Source of the DNA: Methanomicrobia archaeon
Lineage (GTDB): Archaea > Methanobacteriota_B > Thermococci > Methanofastidiosales > NM3
Direction: 5' to 3'
Assembly (NCBI GenBank): GCA_030603445.1
Contig: JAUVXU010000013.1
Coordinates: 1-41,191, forward strand
DNA: 41,191 bases
How positions within the stretch are numbered: the stretch's first letter is position 1; every line of letters begins with the position of its first letter. The translations under genes and the position numbers were made by a program. This document shows positions 33,831-41,191 of the stretch, piece by piece. The notes under the pieces are model-generated. The model did not search any database, had not been told where the DNA came from, and saw nothing but the letters and a program-made list of their open reading frames with translations.

Positions 33831-33998
33831 ATGACAAAATCAAAAGATAACGCTGCGGGTGTATTGCCACCGACAGGAGCCGGCCTTATAAGGTACTTTG
33901 ATGAGGACACAGAAGGAATAAAAATCAGTCCAAGAACTGTCGTCATAAGCATTGTGGCATTTGGGATTATATTTATCGCATTGCATATTGTAAAATAA
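33831..33998 (+). CDS. secG: Preprotein translocase subunit Sec61 beta
   Basis: A 55-aa tail-anchored subunit of the SecYEbeta protein-conducting channel. A short cytoplasmic N-terminus contains the family signature AGLIRYFDEDTEGIKI (about 17-32) followed by SPRTVV and a single transmembrane helix (about 37-53). Archaeal Sec61 beta proteins are about this size. GTGAT lies a few bases before the ATG, and a TATA box is in place. The site-2 protease gene starts 13 bases after the stop, so the two are likely co-transcribed. The start and stop were read directly from the sequence; the gene is short enough to be missed by automatic length filters. Confidence 0.93.
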   Translation: MTKSKDNAAGVLPPTGAGLIRYFDEDTEGIKISPRTVVISIVAFGIIFIALHIVK

Positions 33999-34011
33999 TT
34001 GTGGTGATAAA

Positions 34012-35202
34012 CTGGATACACTATTCACTGCATTACTGATTTTTGTAACCTTTTGGACTGTCCTTCTTTATATTTCCAGTAAGTTTGACCTTTCAGAGAA
34101 AAACATGGAAATAGCCCCTTTTCAGATCATACTGCGCACAAAGAAGCTGACTAATTTAATAGATGCTATTGCACAAGGAGCACGCCCATTTTGGCGTTTA
34201 TTTGCATACGTTGGAGTGGTAGTTGCCGCAAGCGCAATGATTCTTACAGTAACTAATTTCATATTTGTGGGGAGAATGTTACTCGATAAGCCATCTGAGG
34301 CTACAGGGGTTACTCTTGTTATCCCTGGGGTTACACTACCCCTTATATACTCGCTTGTCGGTCTTGTCACAGTAGTATTCGTGCACGAGTTTGCTCATGG
34401 CATCATTGCACGTTTAAACAATATTCCTCTAAAATCAGTAGGCGCCGGAATTTTTGCTATTCTCCCCTTTGCATTTGTAGAGCCTGATGAAGAGGGCATG
34501 AAGGACACAACACCTTCGAGCAGGGTGCAGGTTTATGCCGCAGGTTCAATGGCCAACCTAACTTTGGCATTGGTGGTATTAGGGATATTGTTTGTTGCAG
34601 TCATTCCACAATTGTCAATTGCAGGATTGTCCATAGGCGACGTAGAAGGAGGATCACCAGCAGAGATTGCAGGGCTTGAGAAAGGCATGGTAATAGAGTT
34701 CATTACTTTTAATGGGGAAACTTATAAAATAGGTTCATATGACGATTTTGTCAATGTGATGGATAAGACACATTCTGGAGACCCAATGACCATTATGACA
34801 AATAAAGGAACATATGATATCCTATTATCAGAAAATCCTCAAAAAGACATTGGTTTTGTTGGGGTTACAACATACGACCGTTCTATGCTTACATCAATCA
34901 ATCCCTTGGTGGCATTTTTATATCCTCCAATAATCCTTGGGATAGATGCTGCCGTGTTCCCTGATTCATTTTCTTCTCCTATATGGATTATAATAAACTG
35001 CCTGAAGTATATATTTTTCCTAAATGTGGGTATAGGCCTTTTTAACATGCTACCTATAGGACCAATCGATGGCGGAAGGATATTTAAAGAGTTTACCGAC
35101 AAACTGTTCAATAAGCGTGTATCGAGGGTTGTATCGCTGGGCATGTCACTATCAATAGTACTACTCATTGTTGCAAGCCTTGTTGTCCCGACATTATTCT
35201 GA
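34012..35202 (+). CDS. Site-2 protease family membrane metalloprotease (M50), non-AUG start
   Basis: An intramembrane zinc metalloprotease of the M50 family, cutting substrates within the membrane. It has the zinc motif HEFAH (125-129 in this numbering), a PDZ-like insert (about 215-300, with GGSPAEIAGLEKGMV) and the third ligand motif NMLPIGPIDGGRIF near 350. The first ATG, 34105, would drop a predicted first transmembrane helix encoded by the frame upstream (LLIFVTFWTVLLYI) and the segment leading into it. No ATG, GTG or TTG occurs in that frame between the stop at 33991-33993 and 34105. CTG 34012 has GGTGAT three bases before it, the same geometry as at iorB. Using it gives 396 aa. It follows Sec61 beta and precedes the sulfur-carrier gene. 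Confidence 0.88.
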   Translation: MDTLFTALLIFVTFWTVLLYISSKFDLSEKNMEIAPFQIILRTKKLTNLIDAIAQGARPFWRLFAYVGVVVAASAMILTVTNFIFVGRMLLDKPSEATGVTLVIPGVTLPLIYSLVGLVTVVFVHEFAHGIIARLNNIPLKSVGAGIFAILPFAFVEPDEEGMKDTTPSSRVQVYAAGSMANLTLALVVLGILFVAVIPQLSIAGLSIGDVEGGSPAEIAGLEKGMVIEFITFNGETYKIGSYDDFVNVMDKTHSGDPMTIMTNKGTYDILLSENPQKDIGFVGVTTYDRSMLTSINPLVAFLYPPIILGIDAAVFPDSFSSPIWIIINCLKYIFFLNVGIGLFNMLPIGPIDGGRIFKEFTDKLFNKRVSRVVSLGMSLSIVLLIVASLVVPTLF

Positions 35203-35213
35203 GGGGTGGATCA

Positions 35214-35411
35214 ATGGTAAAGGTAAAGCTCTTACGTGAGAAAAAAGAAATGGATATCCAATTTATAGGAAAAATCAAAGACCTTTTGCCACAATTATCT
35301 TACAGCATTGAAACAGCTGTCGTGATAAAAAATGATGTCCCTGTGGAGGAAGATGAGGAAGTTGGAGATGGAGATGAGCTTAAGATCTTACCTGTTGTGT
35401 CAGGTGGTTAG
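35214..35411 (+). CDS. Ubiquitin-like sulfur carrier (MoaD/ThiS/TtuB type)
   Basis: A 65-aa beta-grasp protein ending in GG, the site activated as a thiocarboxylate for sulfur transfer. The C-terminal stretch DGDELKILPVVSGG is diagnostic; the N-terminal strand pair is VKVKLLREKKEMDIQF. Its stop is followed immediately by the ttuA ATG, so the two are translationally coupled. This makes it the likely sulfur donor for tRNA thiolation (TtuB role) rather than for molybdopterin or thiamin synthesis. GGTGGATC precedes the ATG. Confidence 0.9.
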   Translation: MVKVKLLREKKEMDIQFIGKIKDLLPQLSYSIETAVVIKNDVPVEEDEEVGDGDELKILPVVSGG

Positions 35412-36326
35412 ATGAATTGCAAGTGCGGCCACAAGGCAGTATATTTTAAGAGGTATTCTGGGCAACATCTTTGTGAAAGATGTTTTACTCGTGCGGTCTT
35501 TAAGAAGTTCAAGGATACAATACGCGTAAATGGCCTTATCGAGAGAGGGGACGCAATTGTTTGCGGTGTGTCTGGGGGCAAGGATTCCCTTGTTTTGCTG
35601 CACCTGTTGCATCAGTTACAGGAAAAATTCAACTTCAATCTTATTGCACTTGCCATAGATGAAGGCATCAAAGGATATCGGGACGAGTCCATACCTTTTA
35701 TCAGGAAAGCTTGCAAGGATCTAGATGTAGATCTTTACATAGATTCTTTCAAGGAAAAATATGGTTATACGTTGGATGAGATAACATCAATCAAGGATCG
35801 CGTTGGTGCTTGCTCATATTGCGGCGTTTTTAGGCGTAATTTGTTAAATCAGTCTTCCAGGGAACTTGGTGCGACAAAATTGGCATTGGGCCACAATCTT
35901 GATGACGAGTCACAAGTTATTCTTATGAACCTGTTGCGTGGCGATTTTTCCAGATTTGGAAGGACCGGGACGTATTACAAGAATCTCCATCCTAAATTCG
36001 TGCCCCGCATCAAACCATTGCGCGAGATACCAGAAAAAGAGATAGTCCTATATGCCTATCTAATGAACATAGATTTTGATTTTGAGGAATGCCCATATGC
36101 ACCAGAGGCCTTCAGAGGGGATGTGCGTAACTTCTTAAATGAGATGGAAGAGAAACGCCCTGGAACGAAATATACGCTTCTTAAGACATATGACAAGATG
36201 TTCCCAACGTTTAATGAGATGTTGACCCCAGAACATATCTCTACTTGTGAGACATGTGGAGAACCATCAATATCAACATTTTGTAAAAAATGCGAGATGT
36301 TAGATCATATTAAAAAGAACTACTAA
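35412..36326 (+). CDS. ttuA: tRNA 2-thiolation enzyme TtuA/Ncs6 family
   Basis: A 304-aa PP-loop ATPase that adenylates and thiolates a tRNA uridine using a sulfur carrier. The N-terminal zinc finger has C3, C5, C21 and C24; CGHKAVYFKRYSGQHLC closely resembles Pyrococcus TtuA. The ATP-binding PP-loop is SGGKDS (54-59), and LGHNLDDESQVILMNLLRGD is another family block. The candidate Fe-S cysteines are C134 and C137 in CSYC plus the cysteine of EECPYA. The C-terminal zinc finger is CETC...CKKC. All the expected elements are present. The adjoining ubiquitin-like gene is the likely sulfur donor. The last four bases overlap the end of the opposite-strand membrane-protein gene. Confidence 0.94.
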   Translation: MNCKCGHKAVYFKRYSGQHLCERCFTRAVFKKFKDTIRVNGLIERGDAIVCGVSGGKDSLVLLHLLHQLQEKFNFNLIALAIDEGIKGYRDESIPFIRKACKDLDVDLYIDSFKEKYGYTLDEITSIKDRVGACSYCGVFRRNLLNQSSRELGATKLALGHNLDDESQVILMNLLRGDFSRFGRTGTYYKNLHPKFVPRIKPLREIPEKEIVLYAYLMNIDFDFEECPYAPEAFRGDVRNFLNEMEEKRPGTKYTLLKTYDKMFPTFNEMLTPEHISTCETCGEPSISTFCKKCEMLDHIKKNY

Positions 36327-36748
36327 TCATCCGTATAATATTTTTCTCCTGTAATCTCTTCTTGGCGCTCTATCTCTCTTTTTGCATAACCACCAATACG
36401 AAGGTCTGTTATCCCTTTTCGAAGTTGGTCGGTCTTGTATGCCATAAGCACTATAAAGAAGAGGAATACAGCAAATGCCAAAGCAGAGGCAATGATTATT
36501 ATCTTTCCATAAATTTTGTCCCAGAACCCAAATGAAAGCGCGGCTATGAGAACTGCAATACAAAAGAAAGAAAGATATCCATACTTATTCTCCTGTCTCC
36601 TGTAATAATGCATCTTGCTTAAGAATATTTGAGCTTGTTCTCTTGTTTCAGATGTAAAGCTGTCTAGATAACGTTTTAGCTCTATTTTTTGCATTCGTTC
36701 TATTTTTGCGTCTTTTATACGCTTATTTTTGAATCTGATATCAACCAT
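36323..36748 (-). CDS. Hypothetical protein with two transmembrane helices
   Basis: 141 aa. A basic, helical N-terminal region (about 1-55) is followed by two hydrophobic helices (about 58-75 and 80-105) and a charged C-terminal tail rich in Lys, Arg and Glu. There is no known motif. It converges on ttuA with a four-base overlap. The start ATG 36748 has no strong ribosome binding site. A cytoplasmic coiled-coil role is possible; I do not recognise the family. Confidence 0.7.
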   Translation of the reverse strand: MVDIRFKNKRIKDAKIERMQKIELKRYLDSFTSETREQAQIFLSKMHYYRRQENKYGYLSFFCIAVLIAALSFGFWDKIYGKIIIIASALAFAVFLFFIVLMAYKTDQLRKGITDLRIGGYAKREIERQEEITGEKYYTDD

Positions 36749-36803
36749 AGTACCACATTTTGAAAGAAAAAAAAGAAAAATAAAAAAATAGAAAAAGAGA
36801 GTG

Positions 36804-38273
36804 TTAACCTTCCATCACGTCATGCCAGGCTATCAAACCTCTTTCTTCTCTAGTTCCCGGAACAAGATTATCCAAAGTACCTGCACATATGGCTGCTACG
36901 GCCATTCCAGTCTTGGCAAGAGTGAGTAATATATCCTCTAGGGTCTTTTGCCACAGCGGCAGTGTAGGATCAACTGAGACGGTGTTTGCCCAGAATGGAA
37001 CGGAAAGTCCCATAAAGAATGCAAATCCTATTATGAAAAGATTCCTTGACGAGTTTAGGTCCACGAACTGGAGATTAGACATACCCACAGCAGCTATCAT
37101 ACCAAATAGCGCACAGTACATTGCACCTACAACGGCAGTTGGCATACCTGCGAAGAATCCTCCGAATTTACCGAAAACCCCTAGTATCATCATGACTATG
37201 GCCGCAATTTGTATGACATAGCGTGATCCTACTTTTGTAAGACCTATTGCACCTATGTTCTCAGAGTATGAAGTCGTACCGTTACCTGTACCAAATATAC
37301 CTGCTACAAGGCAACCAACTCCCTCCATTCCTATACCTCTTGATATGACCTTTTTTGTTGGCGTCGGTGCACCTGAAAGGCGTGCTGCTGCCATATAGTC
37401 TCCAACAGATTCAATCATAGATGCTGCATATCCTGCAAGCATACCTATTATAAACGATGTTGTGAACTTGGGGGCACCCCACATGAATGGTTTTGGCACG
37501 GCTATCCATGGCGAGTTTTTTAGGATTTGGGTCGATACGTACCCTGCATCCCCTTCCACCACGACATTGCTTAGTGTCAATATCCATGCAAATGCATAAC
37601 CAGTAATTATTGCCAGCAGTACCGGGAAGAGCAGGAAAACCCTGTTCTTTGCTCTTAAGAATTGGGAGTATATGATCATCGCAAGCAGTGTGACTATCCC
37701 TATTCTCCAATCTTGCATAAGCCAATCAAATCCTATCGCATAAAGGGCAAGACCTATTAGCGCAATAGTTGGCGCAATGGTTATTGGCCCAAGGACTCTT
37801 CGTATCTCACCGATAAGTCCTGTGAAACCTATAATGATTTCAAAGAATGAAGCGGCTATGATAGCTCCAGTCAATTGTTGCATGGCAAGATTTGAGGTTC
37901 CTCCATTGGCAATGACAGTACCTGTTATGACAAACATTGGCGGTAAGAACGAGAATGTACCACCTTGTACTATCGGTAGTTTGTTACCCCATGTCGTCTG
38001 TAATATAGTTGTTAAACCTGATACAAAGAACATTAATGATATAAGTCGTGCTGTATCGACTCCGTCAAATCCCACAGCGCTTGCTGTAAGGATTGGTATG
38101 ATAAACGTGGCTCCAAACATAGTAAGGTAGTGTTGGATACCCAAAAGTATAGATTCTCCCAGTGGGGGCTTGTCTTCAATTCCGTATATGACCTGTTGTT
38201 TTGCCAGATCTTCAATACTCATTTTTGAAACTTCATCGGGTGTGAAGTAGTTCATTTTACCTTTTTTAGCCAT
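36804..38273 (-). CDS. NCS2-family nucleobase permease
   Basis: A 489-aa polytopic membrane transporter of the nucleobase:cation symporter 2 family, with about 14 transmembrane segments. The QH motif GIQHYLTMFG (about 45-54), the helix-break segment PIVQGGTFSFLPP (about 102-114) and the substrate-binding and signature regions SMIESVGDYMA and GNGTTSYSENIGAIGLTKVG (about 285-345) are present. Members carry uracil, xanthine, urate or purines, mostly with H+; the specificity is not readable here. It has a perfect ribosome binding site, GGGAGGTGG, on the minus strand (38278-38286). It is monocistronic: T-rich DNA on both sides, and the neighbouring FKBP gene has its own promoter region. Confidence 0.93.
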   Translation of the reverse strand: MAKKGKMNYFTPDEVSKMSIEDLAKQQVIYGIEDKPPLGESILLGIQHYLTMFGATFIIPILTASAVGFDGVDTARLISLMFFVSGLTTILQTTWGNKLPIVQGGTFSFLPPMFVITGTVIANGGTSNLAMQQLTGAIIAASFFEIIIGFTGLIGEIRRVLGPITIAPTIALIGLALYAIGFDWLMQDWRIGIVTLLAMIIYSQFLRAKNRVFLLFPVLLAIITGYAFAWILTLSNVVVEGDAGYVSTQILKNSPWIAVPKPFMWGAPKFTTSFIIGMLAGYAASMIESVGDYMAAARLSGAPTPTKKVISRGIGMEGVGCLVAGIFGTGNGTTSYSENIGAIGLTKVGSRYVIQIAAIVMMILGVFGKFGGFFAGMPTAVVGAMYCALFGMIAAVGMSNLQFVDLNSSRNLFIIGFAFFMGLSVPFWANTVSVDPTLPLWQKTLEDILLTLAKTGMAVAAICAGTLDNLVPGTREERGLIAWHDVMEG

Positions 38274-38520
38274 ATTTCCACCTCCCTTTTTACGATGTTA
38301 GTTTAACAAAGTAAAAAAAAATTTATGGCAAAAATAACTTATATTCGAAAATATATAAGCCTTGCGGTAATTAACATAATCCTATTCGACAATCAACATT
38401 TAATATTAATGTGTTTGTAAAAAATAGGGCATTATAATGGTTTCTTTTCGAAAATAAAATGTTTTTGTATTACAATAAATTAAAATAAATAAGAAAGATA
38501 AAAAATAAAAAAGCGAGAAC

Positions 38521-39540
38521 CTAATTCTCTGCCTTTAGAATCTTTTCTACTTTTACCTTGTATACGAGCGTCTTGCCTACATATGAGGGGTTGAAGTCAA
38601 GTGTGAAAACGGTGTCGTTAACGTTCTTTATCACTGCATAACCTGTCTGGGTGGCAATTACTTTGCCTTCCTCAGGATTTATAAATACTGTAAAGCTGTC
38701 ACCATTATCGATGATATCTGCCATACCATAAACAGTTTCTATTTGTTCAAAAAGCTCTGTTTGGTAAAATTTTATTTTATCATCTGTTACTTCGTCTACC
38801 TTTATGGTACCATACGCGTTTTCATATTCCCCTTCAGCAACTGCTAAGGCAGAAAGGATTATTTGCGTGCTTGTAACAGATGTTACCTCAAGGTCCCATG
38901 GTTTTGTTTCAATAACAGTACCAATTACAGGGTCTCCTCTGATATCTACGTTGTTATTACTGATTTTTGTTACAGTACCACTCCAGCTACCAAGATTTAC
39001 TACATCATCCACTTCAGCGTTTTTCCCATATGTTGATAGGTACTGTTCTTCAGACATTGTAACTTCCCTATTAACCGCGGTATTTCTTTCTGCGCTTTGT
39101 TCCTTTTCGAAAACACCATATGTACGTGACGTTTCAACTAATTTATCAGGATCTACTTCATATCCCTTTTCTGGAGGGATAGTGATATTCTTAACTTCTC
39201 CTTCTTTCATCCCAATTAATCCTTCTTCTAATCCCAGAATCGCTTTCAAAGTTCCTTTAGAAGGGGGGCTTGGCCCTATAGTTATGTTCATTGGACGGTA
39301 CCTATGATCGTTGTCCAGTTGCGTTTCGGTAGTAATATTGTACTCGTTGACGATAGTGGTGGCAAATACCACTTCACTATCCTCTAACCAGGCAATGTAA
39401 TTTATCTCTACTATATCGTTGTGGCCAACAACTTCTCCTTTGAGGAAAGTACTATAGCTTGCGTATGCCACTATAAGTATAAGGGAAAGAATTACAATAC
39501 TGAGTATCTTTTTTTCTTTTTTTTCTTTTTCGGCCACCAT
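38521..39540 (-). CDS. Membrane-anchored FKBP-type peptidyl-prolyl isomerase
   Basis: 339 aa. A short basic cytoplasmic tail and one transmembrane helix (about 12-32) hold an extracytoplasmic FKBP/SlyD-like domain. Its split core has DIVEINYIAWLEDSEVVFATT (about 41-61), then LGLEEGLIGMKEGEVKNITIPPEKGY (about 103-128), with a large insert and extra C-terminal domain, as in archaeal long FKBPs. It is expected to help fold exported proteins. GGTGAT abuts ATG 39540 with no spacing; the next codon, GTG (39537), has the three-base spacing seen at other genes here, so translation may start at GTG one residue in. The catalytic pocket residues are not confidently identifiable. Confidence 0.88.
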   Translation of the reverse strand: MVAEKEKKEKKILSIVILSLILIVAYASYSTFLKGEVVGHNDIVEINYIAWLEDSEVVFATTIVNEYNITTETQLDNDHRYRPMNITIGPSPPSKGTLKAILGLEEGLIGMKEGEVKNITIPPEKGYEVDPDKLVETSRTYGVFEKEQSAERNTAVNREVTMSEEQYLSTYGKNAEVDDVVNLGSWSGTVTKISNNNVDIRGDPVIGTVIETKPWDLEVTSVTSTQIILSALAVAEGEYENAYGTIKVDEVTDDKIKFYQTELFEQIETVYGMADIIDNGDSFTVFINPEEGKVIATQTGYAVIKNVNDTVFTLDFNPSYVGKTLVYKVKVEKILKAEN

Positions 39541-39698
39541 ATCACCTTATATGAGGAATAAAAAATAGTTGTCAGTAGTTATTGAATAATGCATATTATC
39601 TCAATTTTTGTATACTTTTCATTTATGGTATATATGCATTTCGGTTTTGAAGCTATGCACTAGTTTAGTTTTTGTAAATTATTTAATTTGTATATTTT

Positions 39699-40052
39699 TT
39701 AGAACATTTTAAGAATTATATGAGGAACTACACGTTCAACGCTATCTATGTTTCGAATAGTGTTTATCACAGTTGTTGCTTCATTGGTGTTCTTGCATAC
39801 GGCATAAGCTGAAAATGATGCGTCTCCTGTGGTGTAGAATTCTTGCTGTATGGAATCTATTTTTTTTAAGCTGGTTCCAACTGTATTTGTGTTCGCATCG
39901 GAGGTAGTGCTTATCTGTAGGCACATCGTTGATTCATATCCTGCATCTGGCCAGTTAATCGTTGCATTGTATCCCATGATGATGTTTTTTTCCTCAAACT
40001 GTTTGACTATCTTGCTTACAGTTGTAGTGCTCATACCAAGGTCTTTTGCACT
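39699..40052 (-). pseudogene. Lrp/AsnC-family regulator, N-terminus lost
   Basis: The frame encodes the end of a helix-turn-helix (SAKDLGMSTTTVSKIVKQF) and a complete RAM ligand-binding/oligomerisation domain (about 80 residues; FYTTGDASFSAYAVCKN is typical). The first two helices of the DNA-binding domain are missing: a stop codon (TGA, 40053-40055) lies just upstream in the same frame, where the sequence changes to a recombinase fragment. ATG 40034 inside the recognition helix could still produce a 111-aa protein with only the RAM domain. The 3' part is intact, so the break is at about 40050. A working regulator is unlikely; a RAM-only protein is possible. Confidence 0.8.
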
Positions 40053-40322
40053 TCAGGATTAGGAGAAACACTTGACAACACGATCCATTGAGAGAATATT
40101 TTTGGATGCCTGCAAAAAGGCAGGTGTTAAGAAGAATGCAACAGCGCATTCGTTAAGACATAGTTTTGCAACCCATTTATTGGAAAGGGGGGGTTGATTT
40201 AAGATACATTTAGGAATTATGGACATAAAAGTTCTAAAATAATAGAGATATACACACATGTTAGTAACAAGGAACTAAGCAAGATAAAGAATCCTTTGGA
40301 TGCTTTGCAGATAAAGGGGTGA
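40051..40322 (+). pseudogene. Tyrosine recombinase (XerC/D-like) C-terminal remnant
   Basis: Reading across three frames gives the end of a tyrosine recombinase: TTRSIERIF, then [15 protein letters not shown], then VDLRYI, then GHKSSKIIEIYTHVS, ending KIKNPLDALQIKG. The second catalytic arginine region (HSLRH) and the nucleophile tyrosine (IYTHV) are kept. Lesions: one extra G in a seven-G run near 40192; TAG in place of the usual glutamine codon after RYI; loss of two bases before GHKSS; and a likely frame slip before TTRSIE. The N-terminal two-thirds are absent. It is head to head with the truncated Lrp gene, both losing their 5' parts at about 40050. Confidence 0.85.
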
Positions 40323-40416
40323 TGAGTAGCATAAATGATAGCTTCACATGGTTCGGATATAACTTGTTATATAAAACCGTAACATTGAAAAACATTTAAA
40401 CAGGAGCAATAAAATC
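40323..40416 (+). promoter_or_regulatory. Promoter region of small membrane-protein gene
   Basis: A perfect hairpin ATATAAC-TT-GTTATAT (40357-40372) is flanked by GGTT and AACC. Part of it, GTTATATAAAACC, is a good TATA element, about 45 bases before the ATG. AGGAG lies about 11 bases before ATG 40417, a spacing a little long. Confidence 0.45.
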
Positions 40417-40812
40417 ATGAACAATCAAATTAGATGGTTAAAAATCGCATTTCTTATTGGGATAATAACTGATACATTAGCTTTAGTTCCAATGCTTTAT
40501 CAGCCTATGGCCAAACTTATGTGGGGATTCGATCAATTCAACGGCAATTATTTCTTTGCAATGGGGTATGGTGCTTCATTAATGGCAGGATGGACATTGC
40601 TTTTAATATGGGCTTACAAAAAACCATTGGAAAGAAGATTTATAGCACTTCTTACTATTGTAGTTATAATCGGGCTTGTTGCTACAGAAATTTTTGCAAT
40701 TGTAAATGGAAGTATCAGTATAAACAAAATGATACCAACATGGGTACTTCAAATCGTTCTACTAGGGTTATTTGGTTTTAGTTATACAAATTCAAAACAG
40801 GAACATGAATAA
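40417..40812 (+). CDS. Hypothetical membrane protein, four transmembrane helices
   Basis: 131 aa with four predicted transmembrane helices (about 8-27, 45-66, 75-93, 105-123) joined by short loops. Small and basic at both ends, it has no catalytic motif and I do not recognise it. It stands alone between the recombinase remnant and a hairpin that resembles an integron attC site, its stop codon lying only ~15 bases from that hairpin. One gene, one recombination-like site is the gene-cassette layout, so it may be mobile cargo. It could equally be an ordinary genome resident next to a decayed insertion. Confidence 0.7.
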   Translation: MNNQIRWLKIAFLIGIITDTLALVPMLYQPMAKLMWGFDQFNGNYFFAMGYGASLMAGWTLLLIWAYKKPLERRFIALLTIVVIIGLVATEIFAIVNGSISINKMIPTWVLQIVLLGLFGFSYTNSKQEHE

Positions 40813-40827
40813 CACTGCAATACCATA

Positions 40828-40918
40828 TAACACAACATATCTGGTTTCACTCCCGTTGGTCGCTCCATCTAAATTGTCCCCTACGGTCGTAACTTCAGAT
40901 ATGCTGGGAATGTTAGGC
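40828..40918 (+). other. Imperfect long-loop hairpin ending in GTTAGGC (attC-like)
   Basis: TAACA (40828-40832) pairs with TGTTA (40911-40915). After a four-base bulge on the right side, CA pairs with TG (40833-40834 with 40905-40906), then one mismatch, then an eight-base perfect stem CATATCTG (40836-40843) with CAGATATG (40896-40903). The loop is 52 bases. The right arm runs into GTTAGGC (40912-40918), which fits the integron core site GTTRRRY. Size and bulged two-box form are like attC sites. The left core (ATATAAC) fits the RYYYAAC consensus with one mismatch. It could also be a chance AT-rich dyad or a terminator. Confidence 0.35.
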
Positions 40919-40988
40919 GAAATGACGTTTAAGGTTTGATAAGTATATTTAATCTTAAAGGTTCAAAAAGCAAATTTTGAAAGACACC

Positions 40989-41191
40989 TCATACGTAGCT
41001 TGTTGCTATTTCTACACTATTGCTTATAGCTAAAAGCACATTATCACCGGAAAGTGTAAGTGCAACATAGCGATTGGCAGATTCAAGCAGCATGTGGTAA
41101 TTTCCATCATCTCTTAATATGTTGTAATAAATGTCCCAGTTTTTTATTGAGTGCAAATATGCATTGTAGAACTCTATAGCATCATTTTGAT
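40989..41191 (-). CDS. C-terminus of an unrecognised protein (runs off window)
   Basis: The minus-strand frame is open from the right edge to a TGA at 40989-40991 and encodes the last 66 residues of a protein, ending in EIATSYV. It starts outside the window. It is hydrophilic with aromatic residues (IEFYNAYLHSIKNWDIYYN) and no known motif. Codon choice looks native. It converges on the small membrane-protein gene, with the attC-like hairpin between them. Confidence 0.65.
   Translation of the reverse strand, partial: QNDAIEFYNAYLHSIKNWDIYYNILRDDGNYHMLLESANRYVALTLSGDNVLLAISNSVEIATSYV

Noticed and set aside
40180-40200. Recombinase frame break as a plain homopolymer sequencing error
   Set aside because: The seven-G run alone could be an error, but a TAG and a two-base loss follow within 30 bases, so the gene is truly degraded.
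1-41191. CRISPR arrays, tRNA genes and intact insertion sequences
   Set aside because: I saw no regularly spaced repeats, no tRNA-like T-loop (GGTTCRA) with matching stems in the gaps, and no intact transposase gene. Only a recombinase remnant was found.

Overview
The window reads as chromosomal DNA from an AT-rich archaeon. The evidence is an archaeal information-processing set: the primase small subunit PriS, the chromatin protein Alba, the HerA-Mre11-Rad50 repair operon, a two-zinc-finger type IA topoisomerase, Sec61 beta and a TtuA-type tRNA thiolase. There are also TATA-box promoters, several of them placed so that transcripts would be leaderless, T-rich terminators and GGTGA-type ribosome binding sites. 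The gene content looks euryarchaeal in the broad sense, but I cannot place it to order. An indolepyruvate oxidoreductase subunit and a complete peptide-type ABC importer suggest peptide or amino-acid use; this is inference.

Layout. Bases 1 to about 52 are the 3' end of a 23S rRNA gene, with no 5S gene after it. A PAS/PAS/GAF/PAS sensor protein lacking the kinase ATPase domain converges on it. Then come priS and a MarR regulator (minus strand), an HAD phosphatase and a nitrilase-family amidohydrolase (plus), topA (minus), a TIM-barrel isomerase-like gene, iorB, an FAD oxidoreductase, alba, and a large secreted membrane-anchored metallophosphoesterase. From 13978 to 17839 lie a DUF354 glycosyltransferase-like gene, a second TIM-barrel gene, an NfeD-like membrane protein, an HAD hydrolase and a lipoprotein. 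The repair operon herA - small ORF - mre11 - rad50 spans 17996-23264 without nurA and is followed by a four-CBS protein.

From 24523 to 30644 is a complete dipeptide/oligopeptide importer. The binding-protein gene is separated from the permease and ATPase genes by a T-rich terminator and a second promoter. Three exported or membrane proteins of unknown role follow it closely (single-span protein, beta-propeller membrane protein, transglutaminase-like lipoprotein). Next is a compact cluster of Sec61 beta (55 aa), a site-2 protease whose N-terminal membrane helix is only encoded if translation starts at a non-AUG codon (CTG 34012), a ubiquitin-like sulfur carrier and TtuA. The minus strand then carries a small membrane protein, an NCS2 nucleobase permease and a membrane-anchored FKBP-type isomerase.

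The last 1.5 kb is rearranged, accessory-looking DNA. An Lrp/AsnC regulator that has lost its N-terminus abuts, head to head, a decayed tyrosine-recombinase C-terminus. Then comes a small membrane-protein gene followed directly by an imperfect hairpin ending in GTTAGGC that resembles an integron attC site, and a gene running off the right edge. This end, the accessory trio behind the importer, and the non-AUG start of the protease gene are the parts most worth a second look.
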